From Theobroma cacao (taxonomy: Eukaryota; Streptophyta; Magnoliopsida; Malvales; Malvaceae), in NCBI RefSeq assembly GCF_000208745.1, contig NC_030852.1, forward strand, positions 27,809,293 to 27,873,292: a DNA stretch of 64,000 nucleotides, written 5' to 3'. A model generated the notes under the pieces. That model made no database searches. It was not told the origin of the DNA and saw only the letters and a program-made list of their open reading frames with translations. The translations under genes were made by a program, and so were the position numbers. Positions 13,601 through 25,061 of the stretch are shown one piece after another. How positions within the stretch are numbered: the first letter of the stretch is position 1; each line of letters opens with the position of its first letter.

Positions 13601-15346
13601 GATTGTTTTGCAACAGAATTTTTGATTGACGGAAGTACATTAAGTCTCATGGTTTCAGATGAACAAAAGAATATTCAGGTTTAGTACAGCGATTTTTTCT
13701 GCAATTTTATTGTTGTAAATTTGTGTATGTTGTAGTAATTATTCTTCAGTGATAAAATTTTTTTGATATAATGAGCTTTTAACCTTGTTCAAACTCCCCC
13801 TCCCTTCCCCTTTATCTAATGCTATTTGGCTTAGGTGTAGCTACTGATCTGGTACAAAGAATTACAAAGAAATCATGGATGATACAACGTGAGAGAATAT
13901 GTGGTTATTCAATTACTTTACTGTTAAAATTCTAGGCATCTTCTAGACACTGTGCTTGTTGACTCCCGTTTCTTTAGTTGAAAGGTCTTAACTTCATCTA
14001 GCTGCGGTTTACTTTATAATTTGTCATTAGGCTTCACACTGTTTGAGCTATTTATTGAACCATTAATATGTTCATTCCTTTTTTATATTGCTAGTTGATT
14101 ATCATTGTTGAAAACTTTGATTTTACCGTGTGCCACAGATATTTTATTATGCACCGAAGATGTCTGAAAGTTGGAAGGGACAGAAGCTTCTTTCAAGGGC
14201 TGAATTCCATGTTGGTGCCCATGTTACTAAGTTCTTGCGGCTCCAGATGCTTTCTACTTCATCTGATCGAACCAGTGCCACTGCAGGCTCTGATAAAACC
14301 AATCGATTTGCTTTGTTATTTGGTACTCTGGATGGCAGCATTGGCTGTATAGCTCCTCTGGATGAACTCACATTTCGTAGATTGCAGTCACTACAGAAAA
14401 AGCTTGTTGATGCAGTTCCACATGTCGCTGGCTTAAACCCAAGGTCTTTTCGGCAGTTCCATTCAAACGGAAAGGCTCATAGGCCCGGTCCTGACAGCAT
14501 AGTTGACTGTGAGCTGCTTTGCCAGTAAGTAACATCTTTTTGTTTCTGAAAAATATTACAGCAAGTATCATTTTCTGATAATTATTGAGTGCTAGTTTGA
14601 GAAAAGTTTGTTGCATTTTTGTATTCTTTCCCCTGCCCTTTGTGCTGTTTTCTGTCTCTGGCTACAGAAGAATAATAGGTTTGTGATTTTTCTTCTTTCC
14701 CAAGCATAACATTTGGCATTTATTTTCAAGTTTTTGGTTGGTCTGCCTGACTGTGTATCAGAATGCATCATTCCACTAATACTCAAGACAAAATTTTCCT
14801 TCTGAAAACTAGTAACAGATATTATTTACTTTGTTTCTTTAAATTAATCTTCCATGCAAAATTCGTGAGATGTTCTTTGGAAGAGTCTCAGTTGCATTTT
14901 GTTAACCTATATCTTGAGCATGAGAATTCCTTGTAAATACAATTTGCTTAAATTCTTGACATCAATAGCTCATTTTGAGTACTTAATTTCCACAAGATGT
15001 ATAAAATACCTCATTCCCTACATCTCTGATCTGAGCGTTGCTATGAGAGTAAAGTGTCTGGCCTTGATACGAGCTACTGTCTTACACTGTAATTGCAACA
15101 GAATCTAGGAATTGCAAGGTTCCCACAGGGAACTGCATAGTTCACATTGCTAAGGATGCCAGTGAATAGAAGTTAGCACCAAGAGTATCATATGGGTGCT
15201 GAAATAAATTTTTGTGATTTCTGTTTTGTAGTTACGAAATGCTTCCATTGGAGGAACAGCTCGATATTGCTCACCAGATTGGAACGACGCGTTCCCAAAT
15301 TCTCTCTAATTTAAATGATCTTACTCTGGGTACAAGTTTCTTGTGA
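926..15346 (+). CDS. CPSF160: Cleavage and polyadenylation specificity factor 160-kDa subunit, intact 26-exon gene
   Basis: Large scaffold subunit of the nuclear CPSF complex, which recognises the polyadenylation signal and supports pre-mRNA cleavage. Exons, all with GT-AG introns: 926-1248, 1803-1949, 2118-2271, 2924-3059, 3489-3634, 4304-4399, 4562-4614, 5666-5797, 6481-6532, 6637-6756, 7065-7199, 7723-7851, 8331-8408, 8613-8753, 9021-9115, 9612-9808, 9977-10764, 11142-11222, 11309-11374, 11471-11548, 12248-12478, 12851-12982, 13097-13273, 13493-13678, 14139-14524, 15232-15346. They sum to 4374 nt, or 1457 residues plus TGA, close to the ~1440 residues of the Arabidopsis protein. The protein begins MSYAAYKMMHWPTGI, as plant CPSF160 does. 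An N-terminal MMS1/beta-propeller region and a C-terminal CPSF_A domain (about residue 1070 onward) fit the family. A basic KRLRR stretch at residues 465-469 may be a nuclear localisation signal. This is the probable source of the broken copies downstream. Confidence 0.96.
4624..4671. repeat. Compound (CT)n-(CA)n microsatellite in CPSF160 intron 7
   Basis: A run of CT dinucleotides with one interruption passes directly into a run of CA dinucleotides. It lies within the ~1.05-kb intron 7 of CPSF160 (4615-5665) and just after its donor site. Confidence 0.9.
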
Positions 15347-15798
15347 ATGCAGCAGATATTAAGGCAAATATTAAAACAACATTGACTGAACCTAAATCAG
15401 ATGGGCTATACCTGTTGCAGAATGACACCATTCAAAAGCTTCTGTAGATCAGGGTTGATATCTTTATTTAATGAAACATGACTTGTTTGATCCTGAGAAA
15501 GAGAAAAAATGTTGTTTAGCCACTGTACCTATCAAATTTGTTGGATTAGAATCTTGTATCTTAGAGCTAGAGTTCACTCAAATGTAACAGGACTGATGAC
15601 AGATATTGTGAAGAGTTGAGTACTGTCTCCAATTCTGTACAGCCTCCGAGAAACTAGAAGGTTTAAATTGTTTAGGCTATACACTCGTACATTCAGAAAT
15701 ATGTTTCATGAAAAGTGCACCATGACTAAAATCTTTATGGAGATTTTAATTAGATGCACTAAATCCTGAACCGTTGGGCAGAGGATAAAAATTCAACC
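15347..15798 (+). other. CPSF160 3' flank and probable 3' UTR
   Basis: Noncoding sequence after the CPSF160 stop. A decayed copy of the first ~300 bases reappears after 41743, where the two diverge just after a shared CCAATTCTGTAC (15630-15641 and 42028-42039). No poly(A) site is assigned. Confidence 0.6.
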
Positions 15799-16452
15799 TT
15801 TATGTCATTATTTCAACAATGCTTATTTTATTTTGACGATTTTTTACATTCATCTTTATAAATTTGCATCAAATTTTTATAAAGGTTTTTATTATTATAA
15901 TTTTTTTTATCTTTAACTATGCATTTATAAATTTACATTTGTACTCTATTAGATATTATTTGTTTGAAAATATAAATGTAAATAATTAATTTTTATTAAA
16001 AATTATGTTTATTTTGTCTATATTGACTTGTTACGGTAAGTTTTAACACATTTATGTCAATATGTCAACAAAGTTTGTTTCAACATTATGATTTTTTAGT
16101 TTATTTTTATAAATTTATGTCAAGATTTTTAAAGGGTTATTTGTCACTATAACTATTTTGTCATTATTACTATATATTTATAAATTAACATTTGTACATG
16201 ATTAAATATTATGTGTGAGAAAATAAATGTAAATAATTATTTTTCACTAAAAGTATATTAAATTTGTAAAAGTGATTTGTTATTGTAACTCTTAAATATT
16301 TACATTAATATTCTAATAATGTTTATTTCATCTTTGTGATTTTTTATATTTATTTTCATAAATTTACGTCAAGATTTTTAAAAAATTATTTTTATTATAA
16401 CTATTTTTATCTTTATAATTATACATTAATGAATTAATTTCATTTTCTTCAG
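15799..16452. repeat. ~250-bp AT-rich tandem repeat, about 2.6 copies
   Basis: Units start with TTTATGTCAT (15799), TTTATGTCAA (16051) and TTTACATTAA (16299), giving periods of 252 and 248 bp. Shared landmarks in order are a GATTTTTTA stretch, ATAAATTTA-G-TCAAGATTTTTA, a TATAACTATTTT block, and AAATAAATGTAAATAATT at the end of the unit. The third copy is truncated. A diverged copy of the same family occurs near 62765-63895. Confidence 0.75.
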
Positions 16453-17770
16453 TTGTTATTTTAATTTTCTTTTTTCTTAGAAGCCGATTAAATGTGTTAA
16501 CCGGCTATAATTATTAATTTTCCATCTATGGTTGCAATTTCATCCTATAAATCAAATGGTCATTATTCTTTGACTTTACACTAAGGTCAAATATCATGAT
16601 TTTACTGTAAATTTACCTTGTTCACGTAAAAATCAAAATGTGCTTCAACTGGCAAGCTCGATCTGTTGGTTTAATTTGTATTGATGATACATGGTCTTTA
16701 TTATTTCTCACCACGTTGATAGAAGGTCATGGAGAAGTATCTAACAACGCCATTACACTTGAAATCATGAAGAGTAAAACTCTATTGTCTTGGACAATCT
16801 TTTGTATTAATTATCATTTAACCAATTGCTATAAATAAAATAGTTATGTAAATAATGAAAATGGAGTAGATAATTTAATATAGATTTTTATGCACCTATA
16901 TGTTTGAAGAAGCATCGTTTAATAAATTACAATTTATAAAATTAAAAAAAATTACAATTTAAATTGATCTCATATGTTACGCTATAAATTATTTTTTTCT
17001 TTATGCATCTTTCTTGTTTTGAAATGTACAAATAGGAAATATTTTTTTAGATATTTAATACTTTTTTCATTTTTCTGTATTATGAAATTATTTTTATGAT
17101 TTTTTTACCTTTTCATATAAAAAACATTAAATATTTATATTAAAAATTTTAAATTTTATATAATATATATTAAGATTAATTATTTTAATTTTCACGAAAA
17201 TAAAAAAGAAACAAATATTTAGATAAAAACAGTAATTTCTAAATATAATATTAATGACTTTGATACATTTTTTAAATGTTTTTGTTATTTTACATGTAAG
17301 TAGGAATGCCCACTAACACCTAAAAGGTATAACAATAGTTGTTATTTTTTGACATGTATTTAAAATGAGTTAATTGAAAAGAATTATAATTTCACGTGCT
17401 ATTAATCATATAAGTACGAGATGAAATAGGTCTTGACTATATAAATATGAGTTTTTTTATCACTTATCAAATATGTATTTTAAATTGAAAATATGAGTTT
17501 ATGATTTATTGGTTTATTTAAATTTTATTTTTAGAGTTTAAAATTAAGATCGTACGAGATTGAACTTTAAGTTTAGGTCGTAACTCTTCATTTGAACCTT
17601 GTTTAACAATTTTTATTATTTAATAATATACTACTAAATCTTTTGCAAAAAAATCTAAAAGGAAGATTCATAAAAATTCAAAGAAAATTAAAAGTGAAAC
17701 AAGTTACTATTTAATAAATATATTATTAAATTTTTTGTAAGAAAATTTAAAAGAACAAGTTATAATCAAT
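16453..17770. other. AT-rich intergenic DNA, no gene seen
   Basis: About 1.3 kb of very AT-rich sequence with many stops in every frame. Short open stretches (for example near 16638-16838) show no recognisable domain. No TIR pair or LTR was identified. Confidence 0.6.
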
Positions 17771-17773
17771 TTT

Positions 17774-17925
17774 GAGTTGAAAAATTCAAAAAAAAATTTA
17801 TCACTCTCAATTTATTTTACGGGAAATAAATAAAAGGCCAAACAAATTATAACTGAGTTGAAAAATCTAATGAAAAATTTATCACTCTCAATTTATGTTA
17901 CCGAAAATAAATAAAATAAACTGTG
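17774..17925. repeat. 81-bp direct repeat, two copies
   Basis: GAGTTGAAAAAT begins at 17774 and again at 17855. Both copies continue into TTTATCACTCTCAATTTAT and end in an A-rich stretch with AAATAAATAAAA. It lies immediately upstream of the glycyl-tRNA synthetase fragment. Confidence 0.8.
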
Positions 17926-17929
17926 GTAC

Positions 17930-19410
17930 TCTGGCTTCTGGCGTCCCCATATTTTTCTTTTTCAAAACGTTACCTTTAATTGACCGTTAGCTTCAAAACC
18001 CATCCCCCACGTAGTTTTGCTTCAGTCAGAGCCATGCCTATATTAGTCATCACATTTCTCAAGCCCCACGCTTCCCATCTCTCTCTCTTGCGCGTCGCCA
18101 AGCCGAACGCTATCCTTCTCAACGCTCCACCGCCGTTGAGCCGCCGCCGCAGGTTCAGTCGAACAACCGCCTCTGCGGTGAACACTTCTTTAGTTCAACA
18201 AAATTCCTCGACAATCGCCAGCGACGAGCCGCAGAAAGTTTCTGTTCTAACATTTCAACATGCTATTCAAAGGCTCCAGGTTCCATGAACTACTACTACT
18301 TACATTTTTTTTAAAAAAGAAAACCTCCATTTCTTTTTGACTAATTTTTTACAAAATAAAATAAACTGTGGTACTCTGGTTTCCGCGCGTACACTGGTTT
18401 CCGGCTTTGCGGTACTCTGATTTCCGGCGTCCCCTTATTTTTCTTTTTTTCAAAATTTAATTTTTTGGCGTCCCCTTTTTTTTTTTTCAAAATTTAATTT
18501 TCAAAATCAGCTCATATTTAGCGTTACCTTTAATTGACCGTTAGCTTCAAAACCCATCCCCCACATGTAATTTTCCTTCAGCCAGAGGCAGGGCCTTCCC
18601 CTTAGTCATCTCATTTCTCAAGCCCCACGCTTCCAATCTCTCTCTTGCGCGTCGCCAAGCGGAACGCTATCCCACCGCCGTTGAGCCGCCGCCGCAGCTT
18701 CAGTCGAACAACCGCCTTTGCATTCTTCAGTTCCTCAGTTCAACAAAATTCCTCGACAAACGCCAACGACGAGGAATTAAATGAAATCCTTTATTTATTT
18801 ATTAATTTTTGCTCAGTTTGGCTCAATAATCTTTGGTCGTCTTGTTCTCCTTTTATTGTATTTTTGGTTGATTATACAATCTCTTTTGTCTAAGTGAAAT
18901 CCAATTTTTTCCAGAAAAAAGAAAGAAAGGCAAAAGAAAATAAGTGAATTTAACAGTATTTTCTCTACAACAACAGCTATGAAAATTTATTTGATCCTGA
19001 TCTGTCATTTGTTAACATCTCATTAAGTTGCTACTTCTTTGAACCTATAGTTTCACAATACTTGTTCAGCTTTTGTAAGCATTCATCCAACTGTTACACC
19101 TTATTGTTTTAAATTATTTTTTGGTGATGAAAATCAATGTAATTGTTGCTAAATTTGTAGGAATATTGGGCGTGGGTTGGATGTGCAGTGATGCAATGCA
19201 GCCGCACGGATGTAATTGTTTTTACGATTTGGATTCTTCTGCTTTTCTTTCTGGCCAAATTTTTTTTCGCTGCTGCTTTTTAGATTCTCTTTCAATTTCC
19301 AGTTTGTTTCATTAAGGTTTTGTTTGTAATGACAGGCTAGAACGGGACTATGGATCCATTGACATACTTAAAAGTTCTTGGTCCAGAACCATGGAATGTT
19401 GCGTAACTAT
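17930..19410 (+). pseudogene. 5' fragment of organellar glycyl-tRNA synthetase (EDD1-type) pseudogene
   Basis: Three exon remnants match the start of the plant chloroplast/mitochondrial GlyRS (fused glyQ-glyS type; EDD1 in Arabidopsis, from memory). Exon 1, 18034-18279, encodes a Ser/Arg-rich transit-like leader and the onset of the catalytic part, ending in AIQRLQ at a GT donor. Exon 2, 19161 to about 19210, continues in phase with EYWAWVGCAVMQCSRTDV. Exon 3, about 19336-19403, encodes TMDPLTYLKVLGPEPWNVA but reads into a stop, and its start carries an indel that breaks the frame. The chain ends there, where the full enzyme would run for roughly a thousand residues. A duplicate of exon 1 lies inside the first intron. 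An earlier in-frame ATG at 17980 exists, but the family leader favours 18034. Confidence 0.85.
18365..18782 (+). pseudogene. Tandem duplicate of GlyRS exon 1 with lost start codon
   Basis: This stretch repeats the upstream flank and exon 1 of 17930-18230: ATAAACTGTGGTACTCTGG, the ACCTTTAATTGACCGTTAGC block, and the leader encoding VAK-NAI-PPPLSRRR-FSRTTA. The ATG at 18034 is replaced here by an AGG-containing stretch. Several codons are deleted, and homology stops at the AACGACGAG segment near 18772, before the AIQRLQ-coding part. It cannot encode the enzyme. It sits in the intron between exon remnants 1 and 2. Confidence 0.85.
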
Positions 19411-19984
19411 ACTTATTGAAGCAAGTTTCTATAAGTTAAAATAATTTCTTATACATTTTAGTAATTCTTTTTGTTTCTAAGTCTGTCTTTGATCATTATT
19501 TGTTGAGAACACTTTTCTTTGTATTTATTATGTATGAGCTTAAATATAATGGGGGAGGTTCAATGCATCATTGGATTTTACATTTTCTGGTTGTTTGGCT
19601 TGTGTTGCATAGACTTTCATCCATTTTCAATTATGTTTCCTTTCAGTTATTTATTTTTGTGTTGTTGTGCCTTTTTTTTTTCTTTTGCACCATCAGGCAT
19701 GAGAGTTTTTCATGCTTACTAGTGATGGAAAATGCAAAGTTCGCAGAAGCTTCTCTGATTAGATTATTTAATATGCTATCATACTGCATTAGAATTTTGT
19801 TAAATTCATTCATGGTGTGAGAGAGCATTTTGAAAATTGTTGATAGTTCCTAATTTGGAGTTATGGAACTTTGGGAATTTTAATAAGAACAGAAATTAAA
19901 TGTATCATGCTGGTGGCTAGCTTAGTCTTGATTCTTATAGGCATACATATTACAAGTTGTTAATTTACTGGCTGTACGACTTTC
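19411..19984. other. Spacer between GlyRS fragment and CPSF160 fragment, no gene seen
   Basis: T-rich noncoding sequence. Open stretches such as 19500-19820 are low-complexity hydrophobic translations with no family signature. CPSF160-like sequence begins abruptly around 19985. Confidence 0.5.
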
Positions 19985-22350
19985 ATTGCTTTCACTGTTG
20001 TTCATAATGTCAACTGTAATCATGGGTTCATATATGTTACATCGCAGGTTAGGTACATTCATATTTTGAAGCAATAGGCTTTTGCATACTGGCTAAAAGC
20101 ACTAACTCTTTTTTGCATTTTTTATTTTTCTGGGGTATTCTAAAGATTTGCCAAAATCTGCATCAAACTATGACAACTATTGGCTAGTGCAAAGAGTGAT
20201 CGCTAACTCACCTTACAAGAGTAAGAAATTCACTTTTTCTCATAAATAATTTTTGTCATTATACTTACTAGAAACTTTATCTCTTGGTTAGATTCCACTG
20301 AGGGGCACTCCACATCAAGTGACTTATTTTGCTGAGAGGAATATTATCCCAATTATACTTTTGGTTCCTGTAAGCTTATATACTCTTCCTCTTCTTTATT
20401 TCTTTTTGATATGATACTAATATCTAATATCTACAGTGCTTGTTATTTAAACCTTTACAAGCTAATATAGCCTACATATGTATAGAAGTGGCATGCTGAC
20501 TGTGTCTTTTGTGGCCTCCAATGATTTGAAAATGAACTTCCATTGTTGACAACTATTCATTCTATCAAACTCTGTGCTTTTGGAAATCTGCAAACATACA
20601 TGCATGCTATTAGCACCAGGCTGTGGATTTCATAATTGATACTCAGAATTGGTCAGATTTATTAAACTTTTTAGCAGGTATCATGACTAAAGAATGAATA
20701 GGTCATGGTTTCTCATTTTCTTCTTAAACTTATAGCTGTCAGTGATTGGGCATTTTATCAGAAGCTATACATGTATTTCAATTGCATTTTAGTTAGGGAG
20801 AAAAATTTGCCTAAGCTTGTGCACTGTACTTCAATGAATTTTTAATTATGAAGTCGTCTCTATATTCTTTTATCAAACTATGATGCCTTTCAATGCCAGG
20901 TTGCTTCTTTTGCATAAGTGATAAAAGAAAGACAGATCTAGTGCCTCTATTTATTTACTTTTTGGGTTTTTGAGAGCTCTTCATCTTTAATCCTCTTTTT
21001 TTAAAAAAAAAAAAAAAGTGGGGAAGAGAGGCATTGTTTCCTGAAGTATCATGCCAATCACTGATAGCTGCAGGTTCATTAGCCAGTTAATCAAGTGCTA
21101 TCGTCATTGGTTGATCAAGAAGCCGGCCATCAGATGGACAATCATAATTTGAGTTCTGATGAGTTCCACCAAACTTATACAGTGGATGAGTTCGAGGTTC
21201 GGATTTTGGAACCTGGTGGTCCTTGGGAAACAGGCAACTATACTAATGCAGAGTTCTGAAAAATGCTCTAACTGTGAGAGTGGTCACTCTGTTTGTAAGT
21301 TTGGTTCTTTCCATTGTTCTGGTTGTTTCAGTCCTGGCTTTATGTGCTTCATGCTGCTAAAGGAGGGAGAGTTTGGATGAATGATGAAGTGCATAATATT
21401 ATGTTAGTCTTATAGCAAGCATCTTTTCTATCAAAGTTAGCATTTAAAAGAGACCATAATGAATGCATCACCACTTCATAGCTTAATTTATTCTTCATTC
21501 TAAAAAAGACGGGACAAATTTATAGGTATTGGCTTAAAAAGGCAATATAAGAAATTGGACGAATCTGGAATGGATCCTTCCTAATTGTGATTAGCAAGTC
21601 TTTTCTGGGGATATCTCATTTCCCTTTTGCAGTTTAAAAGATGCTATATCTGCTTTAGCCTCCCTTCAAGGTCATCTATTGATAGCTTCTGGTCGTAAAA
21701 TTATTCTACATAATTGGACTGGTAGTGAGCTTAATGGCATTGCATTTTATGATGCTCCACCATTATATGTTGTGAGCTTAAAGATAGCAAGTGCTACTTA
21801 ACTTCAGTATCTTTATGACATGCTCTAGGTGAAAAGCCTGGATACCAATCTGACTTTATTTGTGTCCATCTTATTTATTTTATTTTAATTCTTATAGATG
21901 CAGTTTTAAACTGTTTTGCACATTGAAAATGGTTCCTGGCGGCTGTTAGCTTTTTTTTGCTTCATTTTAATGCATTCTTTAGTTAATACGTATAAATCTA
22001 ACTGCAGGTCAAGAATTTTATCCTTCTTGCTGATGTTCACAAGAGCAGATGCTTTCTTAGTTGGAAGGAACAGGGTGCTCAACTTAGCTTATTGGCCAAG
22101 GATTTAGGCTTCTTTGATTGTCTTGCAACAGAATTTTTGATTGACAGAAATACATTAAGTCTCATGGTTTCAGATAAACAAAAGAATATTCAGGTTTAGT
22201 ACAGCCATCTTTTTGGCAAATTTATTGTTGTAAATTTATATATGTATTGTAGTAATTATTTTTTGATGATAAACTATTTTTGATATAATGAGCTTTTTTA
22301 CCTTGTTCAAACTTCGCCTCCCTTCCCCTTTATCTAATGCTATTCAGCTT
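19985..22350 (+). pseudogene. CPSF160 partial copy, block A: exons 18-21, 23 (part), 24
   Basis: Near-identical in order to 11160-13820 of the intact gene, introns included. Exon-equivalents are 19985-20047 (18), 20134-20193 (19), 20292-20369 (20), 21074-21294 (21), 21640-21786 (23, 5' part missing) and 22008-22193 (24). Damage includes a mutated acceptor before exon 19, a 4-base loss inside it, an in-frame TAG at 21080-21082, small deletions in exon 21, and a GC donor after exon 23. Exon 22 and intron 22 are deleted, with the junction at a TAAAAG shared by both ends. Introns are present, so this is a DNA-level duplication and not a retrocopy. Confidence 0.93.
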
Positions 22351-22359
22351 ACGTATAGC

Positions 22360-23932
22360 TAGTGATTAGGGTAAAGGGTAAGGGGAAGGGAGGGGAGTTT
22401 GAATGAGGGGAGGGGAGGTGGGGGGTGATTTGAACATGGGACCTTTTTTTTGAAGGTGTGGCTCCTATTGGGCTTAGACATTTCCTTCAAGTTTTGTGTA
22501 TTTGTATATTGTGCATTTTTATAGCATTTATTTCTTTTTCTTCGTTGGAATTTTTTACCCCAAATGATTTTTGGGTTTATTGTGCCTGAAGTCAAGTCTT
22601 GGCTAATCTTTCAGGTGTGCTGTTCTGGCCATGGAAAGAATGGTGCCCTCTGTGTTCTACGACAGTCAATTCGTTCAGAAATGATTACCAACTTCTACCC
22701 ATATTCCAGCTCTGACTGAATTTTTCCTGATTAAGATTTTAATTGTTGGTATCATTTATGTAAATATTTTTCTAGTTGCCATTGTTAATCTAACTATTCA
22801 TTTTCAGTAGTGCACATATCACATCTTAGTGTTGGAAAACCTCATCTTTGCAACTCTGTGCTTGCATCATTACATGGACACTTTTGTCATCTGCAGGTTG
22901 AACTAACTGGTTGTAGGAATTTGGACTGTCTACCACAAGAGCACATGCAGTCGCAATGCTGATTTGTCTAAAGTGACTGATGATGATGAATATCATGCAT
23001 ATTTGATTATAACTCTGGAGGCGCGCACTATGGTAGTCCCATTTTCTAACCTTTGAAATGACTTTTCACTTTAATTCTTTATCAAAGTTAATTTAATTTT
23101 CCATTGTTTGATCACTTAACATTTTTAAAAAAGCTTAAAGAGACTTTATCAGTATGAAATCCGACTTTCTGGTTTTCAAAGTAATGCTTTGTCATTTTGC
23201 TAACAAATTAAAAAAAAAATTGACTTCTTGACTTGTAATTAGCAACACATATTTGACTTTCTGGATTAACCACTTCCAGTTCCCTATGATGAACAGGTGC
23301 TTGAAACAGCTGATCTTTTGACAGAAGTGACTGAAAGTGTAGACTATTATGTTCAAGGAAGAACAATTGCTACGGCCAGGAAATTTGTTTAGAAGGTGGG
23401 ACCAGTTACATGGTCTGTATTTACAAGAAATTAGTGTATTTGCCTTGGTTTTTTGTCAAATTTTCTAGATGAATGATGCCATACATTTACTTTATTCTTT
23501 TGGTTGATATTGTGTTTTTACTTGATTTATAATTTATAAGGGTGCTAGTAAATGCTGTCTGCTTTAATCCTTTCCATACCACCCTCGCATTAAGTAATTT
23601 TGCATGCCCACTATACATTTTATGGTCTAAATTAATTTTATGTTCAAATGTATAGTCTTGAGAGTTTTTAGTAACTTCAAGTGAATTGGCATTGTTGTCT
23701 AATTTGGCTAATTGCTGAATATTACTTTTCATTAGTAGAATTTGGGAGTTTTCTTGCTTGATAGGTTTGAACTCTGTGCTAGAACATTCCAGTCTTTCCC
23801 CTTTCCATTCCCATCTAGCCATGTAAAGTATTAGATGTTATGCTTCAAACACTACTTTTAACTTGTACTTGTCTTATTATGTTCGCTTTTAGGCATTGAG
23901 TTATCCAGGTCTTTGAACGTGGTGCTCGATTG
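22360..23932 (+). pseudogene. CPSF160 partial copy, block B: intron 12 to start of exon 16
   Basis: Corresponds to about 8140-9650 of the intact gene but lies downstream of exon 24 of block A, so exon order is scrambled. Exon-equivalents are 22614-22691 (13), 22897-23032 (14), 23297-23395 (15) and 23894-23932 (16, truncated). The donor after exon 13 is lost. Exon 14 has a 2-base deletion near 22915 and exon 15 a small insertion. The G-rich run in intron 12 is shared with the intact gene (about 8140-8165), which fixes the origin of the block. Confidence 0.93.
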
Positions 23933-24505
23933 ATTGTTTCACAACAAATGTTTTGATTGACGGAAGTACATTAAGTCTCATGGTTTCAGATGAACAAAAG
24001 AATATTCAGGTTAGTACAGCCATTTTTTTTGCAATTTTATTGATGTAAATTTATTTGTATATTGTAGTAACTATTTTTTGGTGATAAATTATATTTGATA
24101 TAATGACTTTTTACCTTTTTCAAACTCCGCCTCCCTTCCCCTTTATCTAATGCTATTTGGCTTAGGTGTAGCTAACGATCTTGTACAAAGAATTACAAAG
24201 AGATCATGGATGATACAACATAAGAATATGTTGTTATTCAATTACTTTACTGTTAAAATTTTAGGCATCTTCTAGACACTGTGCTTGTTGACTCCCATTT
24301 CCTTAGTTGAAACGTCTTAACTTCATCTAGCTGAGGTTTACTTATAATTTTTCATTAGGTTCTGCACTGTTTGAGCTATTTATTGAACCATTGATATGTT
24401 CATTCCCTTTTTATTTTGCTAGATGATTACCATTGTTGAAAACTTTGATTTTATTGTGTGCCACATAGATTTTTTATTTTGCACCTAAGATGTCTTAAAG
24501 TTGGA
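23933..24505 (+). pseudogene. CPSF160 partial copy, block C: exon 24 tail, intron 24, exon 25 start
   Basis: Exon 16-like sequence jumps at about 23930 into the last ~80 bases of exon 24 (to about 24010), then runs through intron 24 to the first ~35 bases of exon 25. There it joins exon 22-type sequence at TTGGAAGG. That octamer occurs in both exon 25 and exon 22 of the intact gene, so the join is a microhomology junction. Confidence 0.9.
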
Positions 24506-25061
24506 AGGAACACTAATAATCCTTAGAATTTAGTAACTTTGGATTATCTCATACCTCAACTTGTTTATTCCAAATCTAGTCAATATTCTATATTTTGCTT
24601 TGTGAAGTTTGTCATCTTCATTGGAGTTATAAATTGAATTTTATCTTCTATAAGTGTTAGAGGTTTATTCAAAGGAACTAAAAGGTGCTATATCTGCTTT
24701 AGCCTACCTTTAAGGTCATTTATTGACAGTTTCTGGTCCTATAATTATGCCTAATTGGATTGGTAGAGCTGAATGGCATTACATTTTATGATGCTCCACC
24801 ATTATATGTTGTGAGCTTAAATATGGTAAGTGCTACTTAACTTCAGTATCTTCATGACATGCTCTAGGTGAAAAGCTTGGAAACCAATCTGACTTTATTT
24901 GTGCCCATCTTTTTTTTATTGTTTTAATTTTTATAGATGGAGTTTTAAACTGTTTGCATTCTTTAGTTAATACGTATAAATCTAACTGCAGGTCAAGAAT
25001 TTTATCCTTCTTGGTGATGTTCACAAGAGCATATACTTTTTAGTTGGAAGGAATAGGTTAC
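24498..25061 (+). pseudogene. CPSF160 partial copy, block D: exon 22 tail, exon 23, exon 24 start
   Basis: Colinear with about 12950-13560 of the intact gene: the tail of exon 22, intron 22, exon 23 (about 24654-24825), intron 23 (with an internal deletion) and the first ~65 bases of exon 24 from about 24992. Exon 23 carries several small deletions. The LTR retrotransposon interrupts exon 24 at 25061, and the rest of the exon resumes at 32814. Confidence 0.92.

Noticed and set aside
17980..18288. Stand-alone 102-residue gene
   Set aside because: It is the first exon of a glycyl-tRNA synthetase fragment. The codons after 18279 are intron sequence.
19985..25061. Functional second CPSF160 gene
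   Set aside because: Lacks exons 1-12, has scrambled order, stops, lost splice sites and an inserted retrotransposon.
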